A stretch of 64,000 bases of DNA from Microbacterium aurantiacum (GTDB lineage Bacteria; Actinomycetota; Actinomycetes; Actinomycetales; Microbacteriaceae), in assembly GCF_002872075.1 (NCBI RefSeq), contig NZ_PGGU01000006.1, positions 124,001-188,000 of the forward strand, written 5' to 3'. Within the stretch, counting starts at the first letter, position 1. The number at the start of each line of letters is the position of its first letter. The translations under genes were made by a program, and so were the position numbers. Positions 42,911 to 51,523 of the stretch are shown one piece after another. The notes beneath the pieces were generated by a model that was not told the DNA's origin, made no database searches, and was given only the letters and a program-made list of their open reading frames with translations.

Positions 42911-44574
42911 CTTCCGCTCCTCGACTGCGCGGTGCCGCACGCCGGGAGTACCGGCGACTGTCCCGAGCCACCGGCATGCCATCGCGCACCCATCCGCTCG
43001 TCACTCTCACGCCGAGCATCCCGGTCGCGGCGGACGACGGTGCCGAGCTGCTGACGGACCATTGGCACGCGGAGGGGGCAGGCGGGCAGACGCTCCTGAT
43101 CCGCACCCCTTACGGGCGGGACGGCGTCGCCGGCGTCGCCCGCTTCTTCGCCGAGCGCGGCCATCACGTCGTGGTGCAGAGCTGCCGCGGCACGTTCGGC
43201 TCTGGCGGCTCGTTCAGTCCGCTGCACGACGAGGTGGCCGACGGGCAGGCGACTCTGCGCTGGGTACGCGGTCAGAGCTGGGCGACGGATCGCGTGCATT
43301 CCTGGGGCGGGAGCTACTTCGGGGTCACCCAGTGGGCGTACTGCGACGGCGAGGCGCGCCCCGACACCATGGGCATCGCGATCTCGGCACGACGTTTCGA
43401 TGACGCGATCCTGTACCCGGGCGGCGGGTTCTCCATCGACACGCCGCTCACCTGGGCGTACGCCCTCGACATGCAGGAACGCAGCCTGCCTCGCCGGATC
43501 TGGGCGCTGCTCCGGGCCAGGTGGGCCATCCTCCGCGGCGCCCGCGCCACTCCCCCGGGCGACGCCGTTCGCGTCGCTGCGCACTCGGATCCGCAATTCT
43601 TCCGGGACTGGGTCGACCACAGCGACCAGGGCGACCCGTGGTGGCATCCGCTGCGTTTCGCGTCCGACGTCGACACGATTCCTCCGGTCACGCTCATGGC
43701 GGGATGGCAGGACCTGTTCCTCGTCGGGCAGCTCGCCGACTACGCCGCGCTCAAGGAGGCCGATCGCTCGGTCCGCCTCATCGTCGGGGACTGGACCCAC
43801 GGCGATCACGAGACGACGGCGATCGGTGTGCGTGAGGCTCTGGCGGCGTTCGCCGGCGCCGGGAAGGGCGCAGACGTGCGCCTTGAGATCAGTGGCGGTG
43901 CCGGTTGGCACGAGTTCGATCAGTGGCCGCCACCCAGCACTGCCGTGTTCCGCGAGTTCACCGCCGACGGGCGCCTCGCGCTGCCCGCTGCTGAGCGTCG
44001 GGCCGCCGCACTCTCGTACCGCTACGACCCGGCGGATCCCACGCCGGATGCGGGTGGTCGCACGCTCAATCCCTTCAGCGCCGGCCGCCGCGACCAGCGT
44101 GTCCGCGAACGTCGAGACGACGTGCTGGTCTTCACCGATGATGTGCTGGAGAAAGATCTCGTCGTCATCGGACAGCCGGAGGTCGAGCTGACCTTCGCCT
44201 CGTCCAACCCGCGGGCCGACGTGTTCATCCGGCTGTGCGAAGTCGACCCGAAGGGCAGGTCGCGGACGATCACCGATGTCTATCGGCGCCTTCCCGATGA
44301 TGCGGCCCCGAACGAGCCGCGCCGAGTCCGCTTGCCGTTGGCGCCGATCGCGCACCGCTTCGCCGCCGGCTCCCGCCTGCGCGTGCAGGTCTCGTCGGGG
44401 GCGCATCCGCTGCATCTGCGCAATCCCGGAACGGCGGACCCGGTGCGCGACCATTCCCAGCTGATCGGGAGCGACCAGGTCGTGCATGTCGGAGGTGCGA
44501 CCCCGGCCCTCCTCGTACTGCCCGCGTTCGACGCGAGCGGTGCACCAGCCGTTCACCTGCCCGTGGCACGATGA
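42907..44574 (+). CDS. CocE/NonD family (X-Pro peptidase S15-type) hydrolase
   Basis: A 555-residue serine hydrolase. The N-terminal alpha/beta domain has LLIRTPYGRDGVA, the VVVQSCRGTFGSGG block, and the nucleophile elbow HSWGGSYFGVTQW; the Asp is likely in MAGWQDLF and the His in DWTHGDHE. The C-terminal jelly-roll domain (about residues 400-545) has the typical RLCEVDPKGRS segment. Relatives include cocaine esterase, amino-ester hydrolases and X-Pro dipeptidyl peptidases. The ATG overlaps the MFS stop. Last gene of the LacI-linked operon. Confidence 0.9.
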   Translation: MTSAPRLRGAARREYRRLSRATGMPSRTHPLVTLTPSIPVAADDGAELLTDHWHAEGAGGQTLLIRTPYGRDGVAGVARFFAERGHHVVVQSCRGTFGSGGSFSPLHDEVADGQATLRWVRGQSWATDRVHSWGGSYFGVTQWAYCDGEARPDTMGIAISARRFDDAILYPGGGFSIDTPLTWAYALDMQERSLPRRIWALLRARWAILRGARATPPGDAVRVAAHSDPQFFRDWVDHSDQGDPWWHPLRFASDVDTIPPVTLMAGWQDLFLVGQLADYAALKEADRSVRLIVGDWTHGDHETTAIGVREALAAFAGAGKGADVRLEISGGAGWHEFDQWPPPSTAVFREFTADGRLALPAAERRAAALSYRYDPADPTPDAGGRTLNPFSAGRRDQRVRERRDDVLVFTDDVLEKDLVVIGQPEVELTFASSNPRADVFIRLCEVDPKGRSRTITDVYRRLPDDAAPNEPRRVRLPLAPIAHRFAAGSRLRVQVSSGAHPLHLRNPGTADPVRDHSQLIGSDQVVHVGGATPALLVLPAFDASGAPAVHLPVAR

Positions 44575-44578
44575 GAGG

Positions 44579-45808
44579 ATGCCGCTCACTCGCCGTCTGA
44601 CGCTGGGCGACGCCGTCTCGATCGGCCTCGGCTCGATGATCGGCGCCGGTGTGTTCTCGGTGTGGGCGCCCGCGATCGGGGTGGCGGGCAGCGGCATCCT
44701 CATCGCCCTCGCGATCGCCGCGTTGGTCGCCTACTGCAATGCCACGGCGTCGGCGCAGCTCGCCGCCGTGCACCCCGTCGCCGGCGGCACCTATGCCTAC
44801 GCCCGCGCCGAGATCGGACCGTGGTGGGGATTCATCGCCGGCTGGTGCTTCGTGATCGGGAAGATCGCCAGCTGCGCCGCGATGGCGATGACCTTCGCCG
44901 CCTACGCCGCGCCGGCGGGCTGGGAGGTTCCCGTCGCGGTCGCGGCCGTCGCCGCCCTCGCCGCCGTCAACTGCTTCGGCGTCACCCGCACCGCCCTGCT
45001 CACCCGCATCCTCGTGGCGTGCTCACTGCTCGGCCTCGCGATCGTGGTCGCCACGGGTCTCCTCGCCGCTCCGGACGCCTCCCCCGCGACGCTCCCGGAT
45101 GCCACCGCATACGGCGTGCTCCAGGGTGCGGGACTGCTGTTCTTCGCCTTCGCCGGCTACGCGCGCATCGCCACCATGGGCGAGGAGGTGATGCGCCCGG
45201 AGCGGACCATCCCCCGCGCGATCGTGCTCGCGCTCGCAGGCACCGTCGTCGTCTACGTGCTCGTCGCCCTCACCGTCATGATGACGCTCGGCGCCGCTGC
45301 GGCGACCAGCTCCGCCCCGCTCGCCGACGTGATCACCGCCGCCGGCTGGCCGGCGCTGGCGCCCGCTGTGCGGGTGGCCGCGGCGGCGGCATCCCTGGGT
45401 GCCCTGCTCGCCCTGCTCACCGGCATCGGCCGCACCACGCTGGCCATGGCCAGGGAGGACGACGTGCCGCGCTTCCTCGCGCATGTCGACGAACGATGGC
45501 ACGTGCCGCGCCGAGCGGAGGTCGCGATCGCGATCATCGTGATCGGTGTCGTGCTCGTCGCCGATCTGCGGAACGCGATCGGCTTCTCGTCGTTCGGCGT
45601 GCTGCTGTACTACCTGATCGCGAACGCCGCTGCCTTCCGCCAGGAAGGCACGGCACGGCGCTACCCGCGGGCCCTGCAGGTGCTGGGCGCGCTCGGCTGC
45701 CTCGTCCTCGTGAACACGCTGCCCGTCGTGGCGTCTCTCGTCGGCACAGGCGTGGTGCTCCTCGGTGTGGGGTACCGGATGGTGCGGCTGCGCCTCGCCC
45801 GCGGCTGA
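44579..45808 (+). CDS. APC superfamily amino acid permease
   Basis: A 409-residue transporter with about 12 helices. Helix 1 shows GSMIGAGVFSVW, the unwound substrate-binding segment of the APC fold; helix 6 shows FFAFAGYARIATMGEEVMRP, followed by the conserved IPRAIVLAL. The substrate is unknown, probably an amino acid or amine. CACGAT ends six bases before the ATG, so it may be transcribed separately from the cocE gene five bases upstream. It converges with araC after two bases. Confidence 0.9.
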   Translation: MPLTRRLTLGDAVSIGLGSMIGAGVFSVWAPAIGVAGSGILIALAIAALVAYCNATASAQLAAVHPVAGGTYAYARAEIGPWWGFIAGWCFVIGKIASCAAMAMTFAAYAAPAGWEVPVAVAAVAALAAVNCFGVTRTALLTRILVACSLLGLAIVVATGLLAAPDASPATLPDATAYGVLQGAGLLFFAFAGYARIATMGEEVMRPERTIPRAIVLALAGTVVVYVLVALTVMMTLGAAAATSSAPLADVITAAGWPALAPAVRVAAAAASLGALLALLTGIGRTTLAMAREDDVPRFLAHVDERWHVPRRAEVAIAIIVIGVVLVADLRNAIGFSSFGVLLYYLIANAAAFRQEGTARRYPRALQVLGALGCLVLVNTLPVVASLVGTGVVLLGVGYRMVRLRLARG

Positions 45809-45810
45809 GG

Positions 45811-46638
45811 TCAGCTGTCGGGGTCTGCCCGATAGCTGCTCGGAGCGATGCCGAGGACTGTGCGGAAGTCGCGGGTCAGGTGCGCGTGGTCGGCATAGCC
45901 GAGGTCGGCCGCGATGAGGGCGATCTCGGCCCGCGGGTCGTCGCGCATCCGCTGTGCGGCCTCCTGCAGCCGGCGTCGGCGGATCATCGCCGCCGGCGGC
46001 AGCCCGACATGCCGGTGCGCGAGACGTTGCAGTGTGCGCAGCGAGAGATGCAGACGCGCCGCGGCATCCTCGGCCCGCAGGATCGAGGCATCCGTCATCA
46101 GGAGATCCGACAGCGCGTTCGCCTGCTGCGCCGCCGGTGAGACGTCTCCGACCCGTGCGACGAGCCAGCGCGCGAATACGGACACGGCGTCCGAACGACG
46201 ATCGTCGCCGGCTCCCGTCATGGCTGCGGTGACGTCGGCGAGAAGCTCCGGGGCATCGAACGGCATCGCCGCGTCGAGGAGGGCGGCCGGGTCTTCGACG
46301 AGGGCGGCGACCGATGCCGGGCGAAGGAGCGCGCCCACTGCCCAGCCGCGGCCCCGGAGATCGCGGAAGGATGCCGCTGTCGTCGCCCCGACGAGCTGCA
46401 CCTCGGCCGGTTCGCCCTCGTGCTGCTCGACCACGAGGTTCAGCGCCGGGTAGGCCACGACATCCTGGCGGGAGGAGCGACCCGGTTCGATGCGCCACTG
46501 CGGGATCCAGAACCACACGGCGAGGTCCGCGGCCTCGGGAGGCGCCGGCAGCCGATGGAACTCCGGCATCCGGGCCGGGTACAGCACTCCTCGGCGCGCG
46601 TCGATCACGCTCCCGACGATAGCCGCCGCATCCGACAT
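45811..46638 (-). CDS. AraC family regulator
   Basis: A 275-residue regulator. The C-terminal double helix-turn-helix covers about the last 90 residues (LHLSLRTLQRLAHRHVG and IALIAADLGYADHAHLTRDF), and the N-terminal domain resembles the DUF6597-type sensor (AVWFWIPQWRIEPGR). ATG 46638 is preferred; TTG 46656 is an alternative. It is divergent from the VOC gene by about 50 bases, which is its most likely target. Confidence 0.88.
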   Translation of the reverse strand: MSDAAAIVGSVIDARRGVLYPARMPEFHRLPAPPEAADLAVWFWIPQWRIEPGRSSRQDVVAYPALNLVVEQHEGEPAEVQLVGATTAASFRDLRGRGWAVGALLRPASVAALVEDPAALLDAAMPFDAPELLADVTAAMTGAGDDRRSDAVSVFARWLVARVGDVSPAAQQANALSDLLMTDASILRAEDAAARLHLSLRTLQRLAHRHVGLPPAAMIRRRRLQEAAQRMRDDPRAEIALIAADLGYADHAHLTRDFRTVLGIAPSSYRADPDS

Positions 46639-46678
46639 CGTGTCGCGAATCTTCAAGCGCAGCGCACCTGCTGCTTCC

Positions 46679-46684
46679 TAGCGT
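46679..46684 (+). promoter_or_regulatory. Candidate -10 box (TAGCGT) of the VOC gene
   Basis: TAGCGT ends six bases before the ATG at 46691. The intervening GGAGGC could also act as a Shine-Dalgarno, leaving the mode of initiation open. Confidence 0.45.
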
Positions 46685-46690
46685 GGAGGC

Positions 46691-47200
46691 ATGAACACAT
46701 CAGCTGCCGGCCTCACCGGCGTCCACACCACCAACGGCCGTCCGAACAACGCAACATCGCTCACCCCGTTCCTCGCCATCCCCGGCGCCGCCGACGCCGT
46801 CGCGTTCTACCGCGACGTGTTCGGAGCCAGGGTCATCGACGTCACCGAGATGGGCGGCGTCGTGGTTCACGCCGACCTCGACTTCGGTCTCGGACTCCTG
46901 CAGATCGGCGAACCGACTCCGGAGTACCACCTCATCGCCCCTCCTGGGGGCGAGGACGACTGCTACTCGCTCGGGGTGTTCGTCCCGGACACCGACGCCG
47001 TCGTGGAGAAGGCGGTGGCTGCCGGAGCCGTCGTGCGCGAGCCCGCGTCGACCTTCGTCTCCGGAGACCGCTTCGCCAGCATCCGCGACCCGTTCGGCGT
47101 GCGATGGTCGATCATGAGCCGCGTTGAGGATCTCTCCGAAGAGGAGAGCACGCGGCGCGTGCAGGAATGGGCCGCCTCGTTCAGCTCCGAGAGCGCGTAG
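46691..47200 (+). CDS. VOC family (PhnB/glyoxalase-like) protein
   Basis: A 169-residue protein of the vicinal oxygen chelate fold, PhnB-like subgroup: SLTPFLAIPGAADAVAFYRD at the first beta-alpha-beta unit and RFASIRDPFGVRWSI near the end. The usual metal-binding His/Glu set is only partly evident, as in PhnB. The substrate is unknown. It is divergent from araC and overlaps the convergent SGNH hydrolase gene by 20 bases at the 3' ends. Confidence 0.88.
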   Translation: MNTSAAGLTGVHTTNGRPNNATSLTPFLAIPGAADAVAFYRDVFGARVIDVTEMGGVVVHADLDFGLGLLQIGEPTPEYHLIAPPGGEDDCYSLGVFVPDTDAVVEKAVAAGAVVREPASTFVSGDRFASIRDPFGVRWSIMSRVEDLSEEESTRRVQEWAASFSSESA

Positions 47201-47969
47201 CCGCAGCCACCGCCGGCAGCAGCGCCTCGGCGGTTCGGCGGTAGCCGAGGGCACTCGGGTGGAACCGGTCCAGGCTGAACATGCCGTCCGGATCGTCGAG
47301 GAACATCGGGCCGACGGCGCGTCGCAGATCGACGCTGGCCGCGCCCGCACGTTCGGCGGCCGCGGCCTGCGCGATCGCGAGTTGCCGGGAGACGCGGCCG
47401 CCGAGCGTCCGCAGAGGCTGCGGCACGGCCCGCAGCGCGCCGAGATCCGGGCATGTGCCGACCACGACCGCCGCGCCGCGCCGACGCAGATCGGCGATGG
47501 CGGACTCGAGGTGGGCGACGGATTCCGCGACCGGCACCCGATGCGTGACGTCGTTGCCGCCGACCACGATCACGGCGACGTCCGGTCGATAGGCGTCCGG
47601 AATGGCCTCGAGCTGACCGGCGAGGGCCGACGACTCGGACCCGACGATCGCCGCCGTGTGCAGGCGCACGGGCCGATGAAGCTGCCTGGCCAGCCCCTTG
47701 GCGAGCCGTCCGCCCAGGGTGTCCTTGCGGCGCTCGGCCCCGAGGCCTGCGGCGAGCGAGTCTCCCAGCAGGAGCAGCTCGACGGGAGGGCCGGCGAGCG
47801 CCGAACGCCAGACGCGATCGGCGTCGAGCGATTCCTCACCCAGCGGCTTCCCGATCCGGCGGCGGGCGATCGCCGCCTGCCTCGTCAACAGTGCCCGCCC
47901 GCCCCAGACCAGCGCCGACACGGAGGCGAGGGCAAGACCTCCCCCCAGCACGATGCGAGAACGCGACAT
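47181..47969 (-). CDS. SGNH/GDSL-family hydrolase
   Basis: A 262-residue lipase/esterase-like enzyme. An N-terminal hydrophobic segment (residues 4-22) may be a signal or anchor. The four SGNH blocks are visible: Ser in LLLGDSLAAGLG, Gly in IVGSESS, Asn in VVGGNDVTH, and Asp/His in DRFHPSALGY. ATG 47969 is chosen; the frame extends to 48044 without support. The natural ester, possibly a wall or lipid acyl group, is unknown. Confidence 0.9.
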   Translation of the reverse strand: MSRSRIVLGGGLALASVSALVWGGRALLTRQAAIARRRIGKPLGEESLDADRVWRSALAGPPVELLLLGDSLAAGLGAERRKDTLGGRLAKGLARQLHRPVRLHTAAIVGSESSALAGQLEAIPDAYRPDVAVIVVGGNDVTHRVPVAESVAHLESAIADLRRRGAAVVVGTCPDLGALRAVPQPLRTLGGRVSRQLAIAQAAAAERAGAASVDLRRAVGPMFLDDPDGMFSLDRFHPSALGYRRTAEALLPAVAAATRSRS

Positions 47970-48115
47970 GCACCGATTGGACCGTGCGGGCGTGAACGCC
48001 GCGTGAACGGCATCCGTCCCGTACGACCTGCAGGACCGGATCACGGATGCATGACGAGACGCCGTGGAGTGGCCCGAGATCCGTGCCTCGGCCCTGCAGG
48101 TGGACCCGGAACGGG

Positions 48116-49399
48116 TCAGGAGAGCGGCTTGAGCTCCAGGGCCCCCGGCTGCGCGCCTGCCGAGACGGTCGCGAACGACATGTACCCGTCGGCTGCCGAG
48201 CGCTCCAGCAGCGCCTTGAGGTTCTTGGTCCGGCGTTCCAGGCGAACCCGCGCTCCGGTTCCGATCAGCGCCGACTTGTGCGCGGTGAGCTCGGCGATCG
48301 GGACATCCGCATCGTGGATCAGCACGATCGACGTCGCCGTCGCACCCGTTTCCACGGTGACGAGATCGACGAGGCGCTCGAAGCCGAGCGAGAAGCCGAC
48401 CGCCGGCACCTGCTGACCGAGGAAGCGGCCGATCATGCCGTCGTAGCGCCCGCCACCACCAAGCGAGTAGTCGACCGACGGGTGTGCGAGCTCGAAGATG
48501 GTGCCCGTGTAGTACCCCATGCCGCGCACCAGGAACGGATCGAAGACGAGCGGGATGTCGCTCTGCCCTGTTCCCGCCGCCACCGCATCGCCGATGCCGA
48601 CCAGGTGCGCGACGATCTCGTCGGGCGCGTTCTCCGGCAGCGCCTTGCGGATCTGCCGCTCCCCGAACGGGTTGTACTCCATGGTCTGCGGACGATTCAG
48701 GAACGTCTCGAACGCGTCGACGGCGGATGCCTCAGCCCCGCGCTCCCGCAGCTCGGCCGCGACGCCGCCGGGACCGATCTTGTCGAGCTTGTCGATCGTG
48801 ATCAGCACGCCGGGGCGCTCTCCCTCCGGGAATCCGAAGGAGTCCAGCATCCAGTCCAGCACCCGGCGGTCGTTGATGCGCACGCTCGCGCCCTCGAGCC
48901 CGAGCGCGTCCACCGCGTCGAGCGAGGCGACCATGAGCTCGGCTTCGGCACGCGCCGAGTCGTCGCCGATGACATCGATGTCGCACTGCACGAACTGCCG
49001 GTAGCGGCCCTTCTGCGGTCGCTCGGCACGCCAGACGGAGCCGATCTGGATCGAGCGGAACACGCCGGGCAACTGCGCGCGGTTGCTCGCGTAGAAGCGG
49101 GCGAGCGGCACGGTGAGGTCGTAGCGCAGCCCCAGGTCCGACAACGCGGCCGGGTCATCAGCGGCATCCCGGATCGCATCGGCGTCGAGGCCGCGCCGCA
49201 GCACGTTGTAGGCGAGCTTCTCGTTGTCGCCGCCGATGCCCGCGTGCAGCCGCGAGTACTCCTCCACCACCGGGGTCTCGATCTCGTCGAAGCCGTGCGC
49301 GCGATAGCGGTCACGGATGACGGAGAGCACGCCCTCACGGCGGGCCTTGTCTGCGGGGAGGATGTCGCGCATTCCGCGCGGCGGGTTCACGGTAGCCAC
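48116..49399 (-). CDS. hisS: Histidine--tRNA ligase
   Basis: A 427-residue class II synthetase attaching histidine to tRNA-His. Motif 2 reads IQIGSVWRAERPQKGRYRQF, the histidine-binding block LVRGMGYYTGTIFE and GGGGRYDGMIG loop are present, motif 3 is VGFSLGFERL, and a C-terminal anticodon domain covers the last 90 residues. The GTG start has AAGGAT six bases upstream and a GGAAGGA that could serve as Shine-Dalgarno. mazG and nhaA lie upstream on the same strand. Confidence 0.96.
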   Translation of the reverse strand: MATVNPPRGMRDILPADKARREGVLSVIRDRYRAHGFDEIETPVVEEYSRLHAGIGGDNEKLAYNVLRRGLDADAIRDAADDPAALSDLGLRYDLTVPLARFYASNRAQLPGVFRSIQIGSVWRAERPQKGRYRQFVQCDIDVIGDDSARAEAELMVASLDAVDALGLEGASVRINDRRVLDWMLDSFGFPEGERPGVLITIDKLDKIGPGGVAAELRERGAEASAVDAFETFLNRPQTMEYNPFGERQIRKALPENAPDEIVAHLVGIGDAVAAGTGQSDIPLVFDPFLVRGMGYYTGTIFELAHPSVDYSLGGGGRYDGMIGRFLGQQVPAVGFSLGFERLVDLVTVETGATATSIVLIHDADVPIAELTAHKSALIGTGARVRLERRTKNLKALLERSAADGYMSFATVSAGAQPGALELKPLS

Positions 49400-49539
49400 G
49401 CGTCCATCCTTCCAGGTCCGCCGGGCATCCCCTCGCCCAATGCGACGGGGCGGAACCGCCCGTGCGTCGGAGAGTCGCACGTTCGGCGGACGAATTCGCA
49501 GGAATCATCCGCAGAAGCCGCGATTCTCCGAAGAACTGC

Positions 49540-49557
49540 GGAGCGGAAACGCTCCGT
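49540..49557 (-). terminator. Hairpin after mazG
   Basis: Seven-bp stem CGGAGCG/CGCTCCG with a four-base loop directly beyond the mazG stop; on the minus strand it is followed by CAGTTCTT. The rest of the 164-base gap to hisS holds no recognisable gene. Confidence 0.5.
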
Positions 49558-49563
49558 GCGCGG

Positions 49564-50226
49564 TCAGCCTTCGACGCCGCGCACTTCGTCCTCCAGCATC
49601 CGGAGCCGTTCGCGGAGCGCCCGCTCGGCGTCCCAGCCATTGGCACGCGCAGTCGCGACGAGTGACAGCAGCGCATCGCCGAGCTCGGCTTCGGATGCCG
49701 GCGTGTCGGCGAGCTCGGGAATCGCCACGCCGACGCCGACGGCGCGGCCGGCGAGCTTCTGCGCGAGCGCGAGCGCCGGCATCCCGCGCGGCACGCCGTC
49801 GAGCACGCTGGTCCGCGCACGCTTCTCCGCAGCCTTCGCGGCATTCCAGTGCACGAGCACCTCCTCGGGGGTGCGTGCGATCTCACCGGCGAAGACATGC
49901 GGGTGCCGTCGCACCATCTTCGCGGTCAAGGTGCGCGCGACATCGTCGATGTCGAAGGGATCCTCCGGATCCTGTGCCGCGATCGCGGCATGGAACAGCA
50001 CCTGCCACAGCAGGTCGCCGAGCTCCTCGCGGAGGTCGGCACGCGTGCCGCTCTCGACCGCCTCGATCACCTCATGCGACTCCTCGATGAGGTACGGGAC
50101 CAGGTCTCGATGGGTGATGCGCTCCGACCACACGCACTTCTCGCGCACCTCGCGCATCGTCTCGGCGGCGACCCGCAGCGGGTCAGCTCCCGGTATGCCG
50201 TCACGGCGGTCGGAGTGCGGAGACAC
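49564..50226 (-). CDS. mazG: MazG nucleoside triphosphate pyrophosphohydrolase
   Basis: A 220-residue all-alpha NTP pyrophosphohydrolase that clears aberrant nucleotides. The metal-binding EExxE12-28ExxD pattern is seen as YLIEESHEVIEAVE followed by REELGDLLWQV. Only the first of the two E. coli MazG domains is well conserved, the usual actinobacterial form. The GTG start at 50226 follows a GGGAG motif; the frame open to 50295 is not needed. It sits 35 bases after nhaA. Confidence 0.92.
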   Translation of the reverse strand: MSPHSDRRDGIPGADPLRVAAETMREVREKCVWSERITHRDLVPYLIEESHEVIEAVESGTRADLREELGDLLWQVLFHAAIAAQDPEDPFDIDDVARTLTAKMVRRHPHVFAGEIARTPEEVLVHWNAAKAAEKRARTSVLDGVPRGMPALALAQKLAGRAVGVGVAIPELADTPASEAELGDALLSLVATARANGWDAERALRERLRMLEDEVRGVEG

Positions 50227-50261
50227 GGTTCTCCCTTCGGCCGGGGCAGTCGCCCCGGGTT

Positions 50262-51428
50262 TCACGATGTCGCCGCGGCGACCTGTCGATACCACCTGGC
50301 TCGCAGCGACACGATCACGCCGGAGAGCGCGAGCGCGGCGAACGATCCCACGATCACACCGAGGATGGCCTGGTCACGGACGAGGGCATCATCGGCGAAT
50401 GCGAGGTTGGCGAGCAGCAGCGACACCGTGAAGCCGATGCCGCCGAGTGCGCCGGCGGCGAGGATGTCGGCGAACGGAAGAGCGGGGGCTGTGCCCTTCG
50501 GGCGGATGCGCATGGCCGCCCAGCCGAACAGGCTGATCCCGATGATCTTGCCGATCGGCAGTGCGACGGCGATGCCCCAGAACGCCGGAGAGAGCTCGCT
50601 CGGTGAGAGCGCCGGGATGACCACGAACGCGGCCGCGAAGGCGAACAGCGGCAGGATGACGCCGTTCACGGCGGGTTCGAGCGCATGTCGCACCCGTTCG
50701 GCCGGCACCGGCGACATCACGAGCCCGAGCAGCACGCCCGCGATCGTCGCGTGGATCCCGGATGCCGCGACGAGCCCCCAGGTCACGACGCCCAGCACGC
50801 CCATCGCCACGGCAACGCCGGTATGACCCGTCTTGTGGAGCAGGCGGCTCAGCAGCGCGAACGCGACGACCGAAACCAGAGCGAGTCCGAGCAGGACCCA
50901 CTGCACGTCACGGGCGAACAGCACGGCGATGAAGATGATGCCGATGATGTCGTCGAGGATCGCGAGAGCGAGCAGGAACACCCGCACACCGGCGGGCAGG
51001 CCCTTGCCGAACATCGCCAGCACCCCGAGCGCGAACGCGATGTCGGTCGCCGTCGGGATCGGCCATCCCGACGCCGTGTCGCCGCCTCCCGCGAACAGCA
51101 GGTAGACCGCGATGGGGACGAGCACGCCACCGGCTGCGGCGATCGCCGGCTGCATCGCCTTGTGCAGGGAGTCGAGCTCACCGTGCGTGAGCTCGTGCCG
51201 CAGTTCGACCGCCACCACGAGGAAGAAGACCGCGAGCAGTCCGTCGGAGATCCAATGCGCGATCGAGAGATCGAGGCCGGTGCCGGGCACCGCGATGTGG
51301 AAGTCGAGCACGGCCGCGAGAGCGTCATGCGTGGGGAGGTTGGCCAGCAGAAGACCGAGTCCCGCCGCCAGGAGCAGGAGAACGGCCGGGAACTGCTGTC
51401 CGCGGAGGGGATTCGCCGAGATACGCAT
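50262..51428 (-). CDS. nhaA: Na+/H+ antiporter NhaA
   Basis: A 388-residue antiporter with about 12 helices, exchanging internal Na+ for external protons. The ion-binding aspartates are conserved: PTATDIAFALG (Asp133-equivalent) and LALAILDDIIGI (Asp163/164-equivalent). ATG 51428 is preferred because TACGAT ends seven bases upstream and overlaps the alternative ATG 51437. It is divergent from ppc across about 95 bases. Confidence 0.94.
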   Translation of the reverse strand: MRISANPLRGQQFPAVLLLLAAGLGLLLANLPTHDALAAVLDFHIAVPGTGLDLSIAHWISDGLLAVFFLVVAVELRHELTHGELDSLHKAMQPAIAAAGGVLVPIAVYLLFAGGGDTASGWPIPTATDIAFALGVLAMFGKGLPAGVRVFLLALAILDDIIGIIFIAVLFARDVQWVLLGLALVSVVAFALLSRLLHKTGHTGVAVAMGVLGVVTWGLVAASGIHATIAGVLLGLVMSPVPAERVRHALEPAVNGVILPLFAFAAAFVVIPALSPSELSPAFWGIAVALPIGKIIGISLFGWAAMRIRPKGTAPALPFADILAAGALGGIGFTVSLLLANLAFADDALVRDQAILGVIVGSFAALALSGVIVSLRARWYRQVAAATS

Positions 51429-51511
51429 TCCGTCCATCGTAGAGCGCGGGGTTCGCCGCGTATGTTACGCCCCCGCAACACGTGTGGTCACGTGTGTGCG
51501 CGAGAGGCGGA

Positions 51512-51517
51512 TACGCT
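51512..51517 (+). promoter_or_regulatory. Candidate -10 box (TACGCT) of ppc
   Basis: TACGCT ends six bases before the GTG at 51524, and the intervening CGAAAA holds no Shine-Dalgarno. This is one of the clearest leaderless candidates in the window. Confidence 0.55.
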
Positions 51518-51523
51518 CGAAAA

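Noticed and set aside
48010..48050. Inverted repeat GCATCCGT/ACGGATGC between hisS and the SGNH gene.
   Set aside because: The loop of 25 bases and the general abundance of the GGATGC word make it weak evidence for a terminator.
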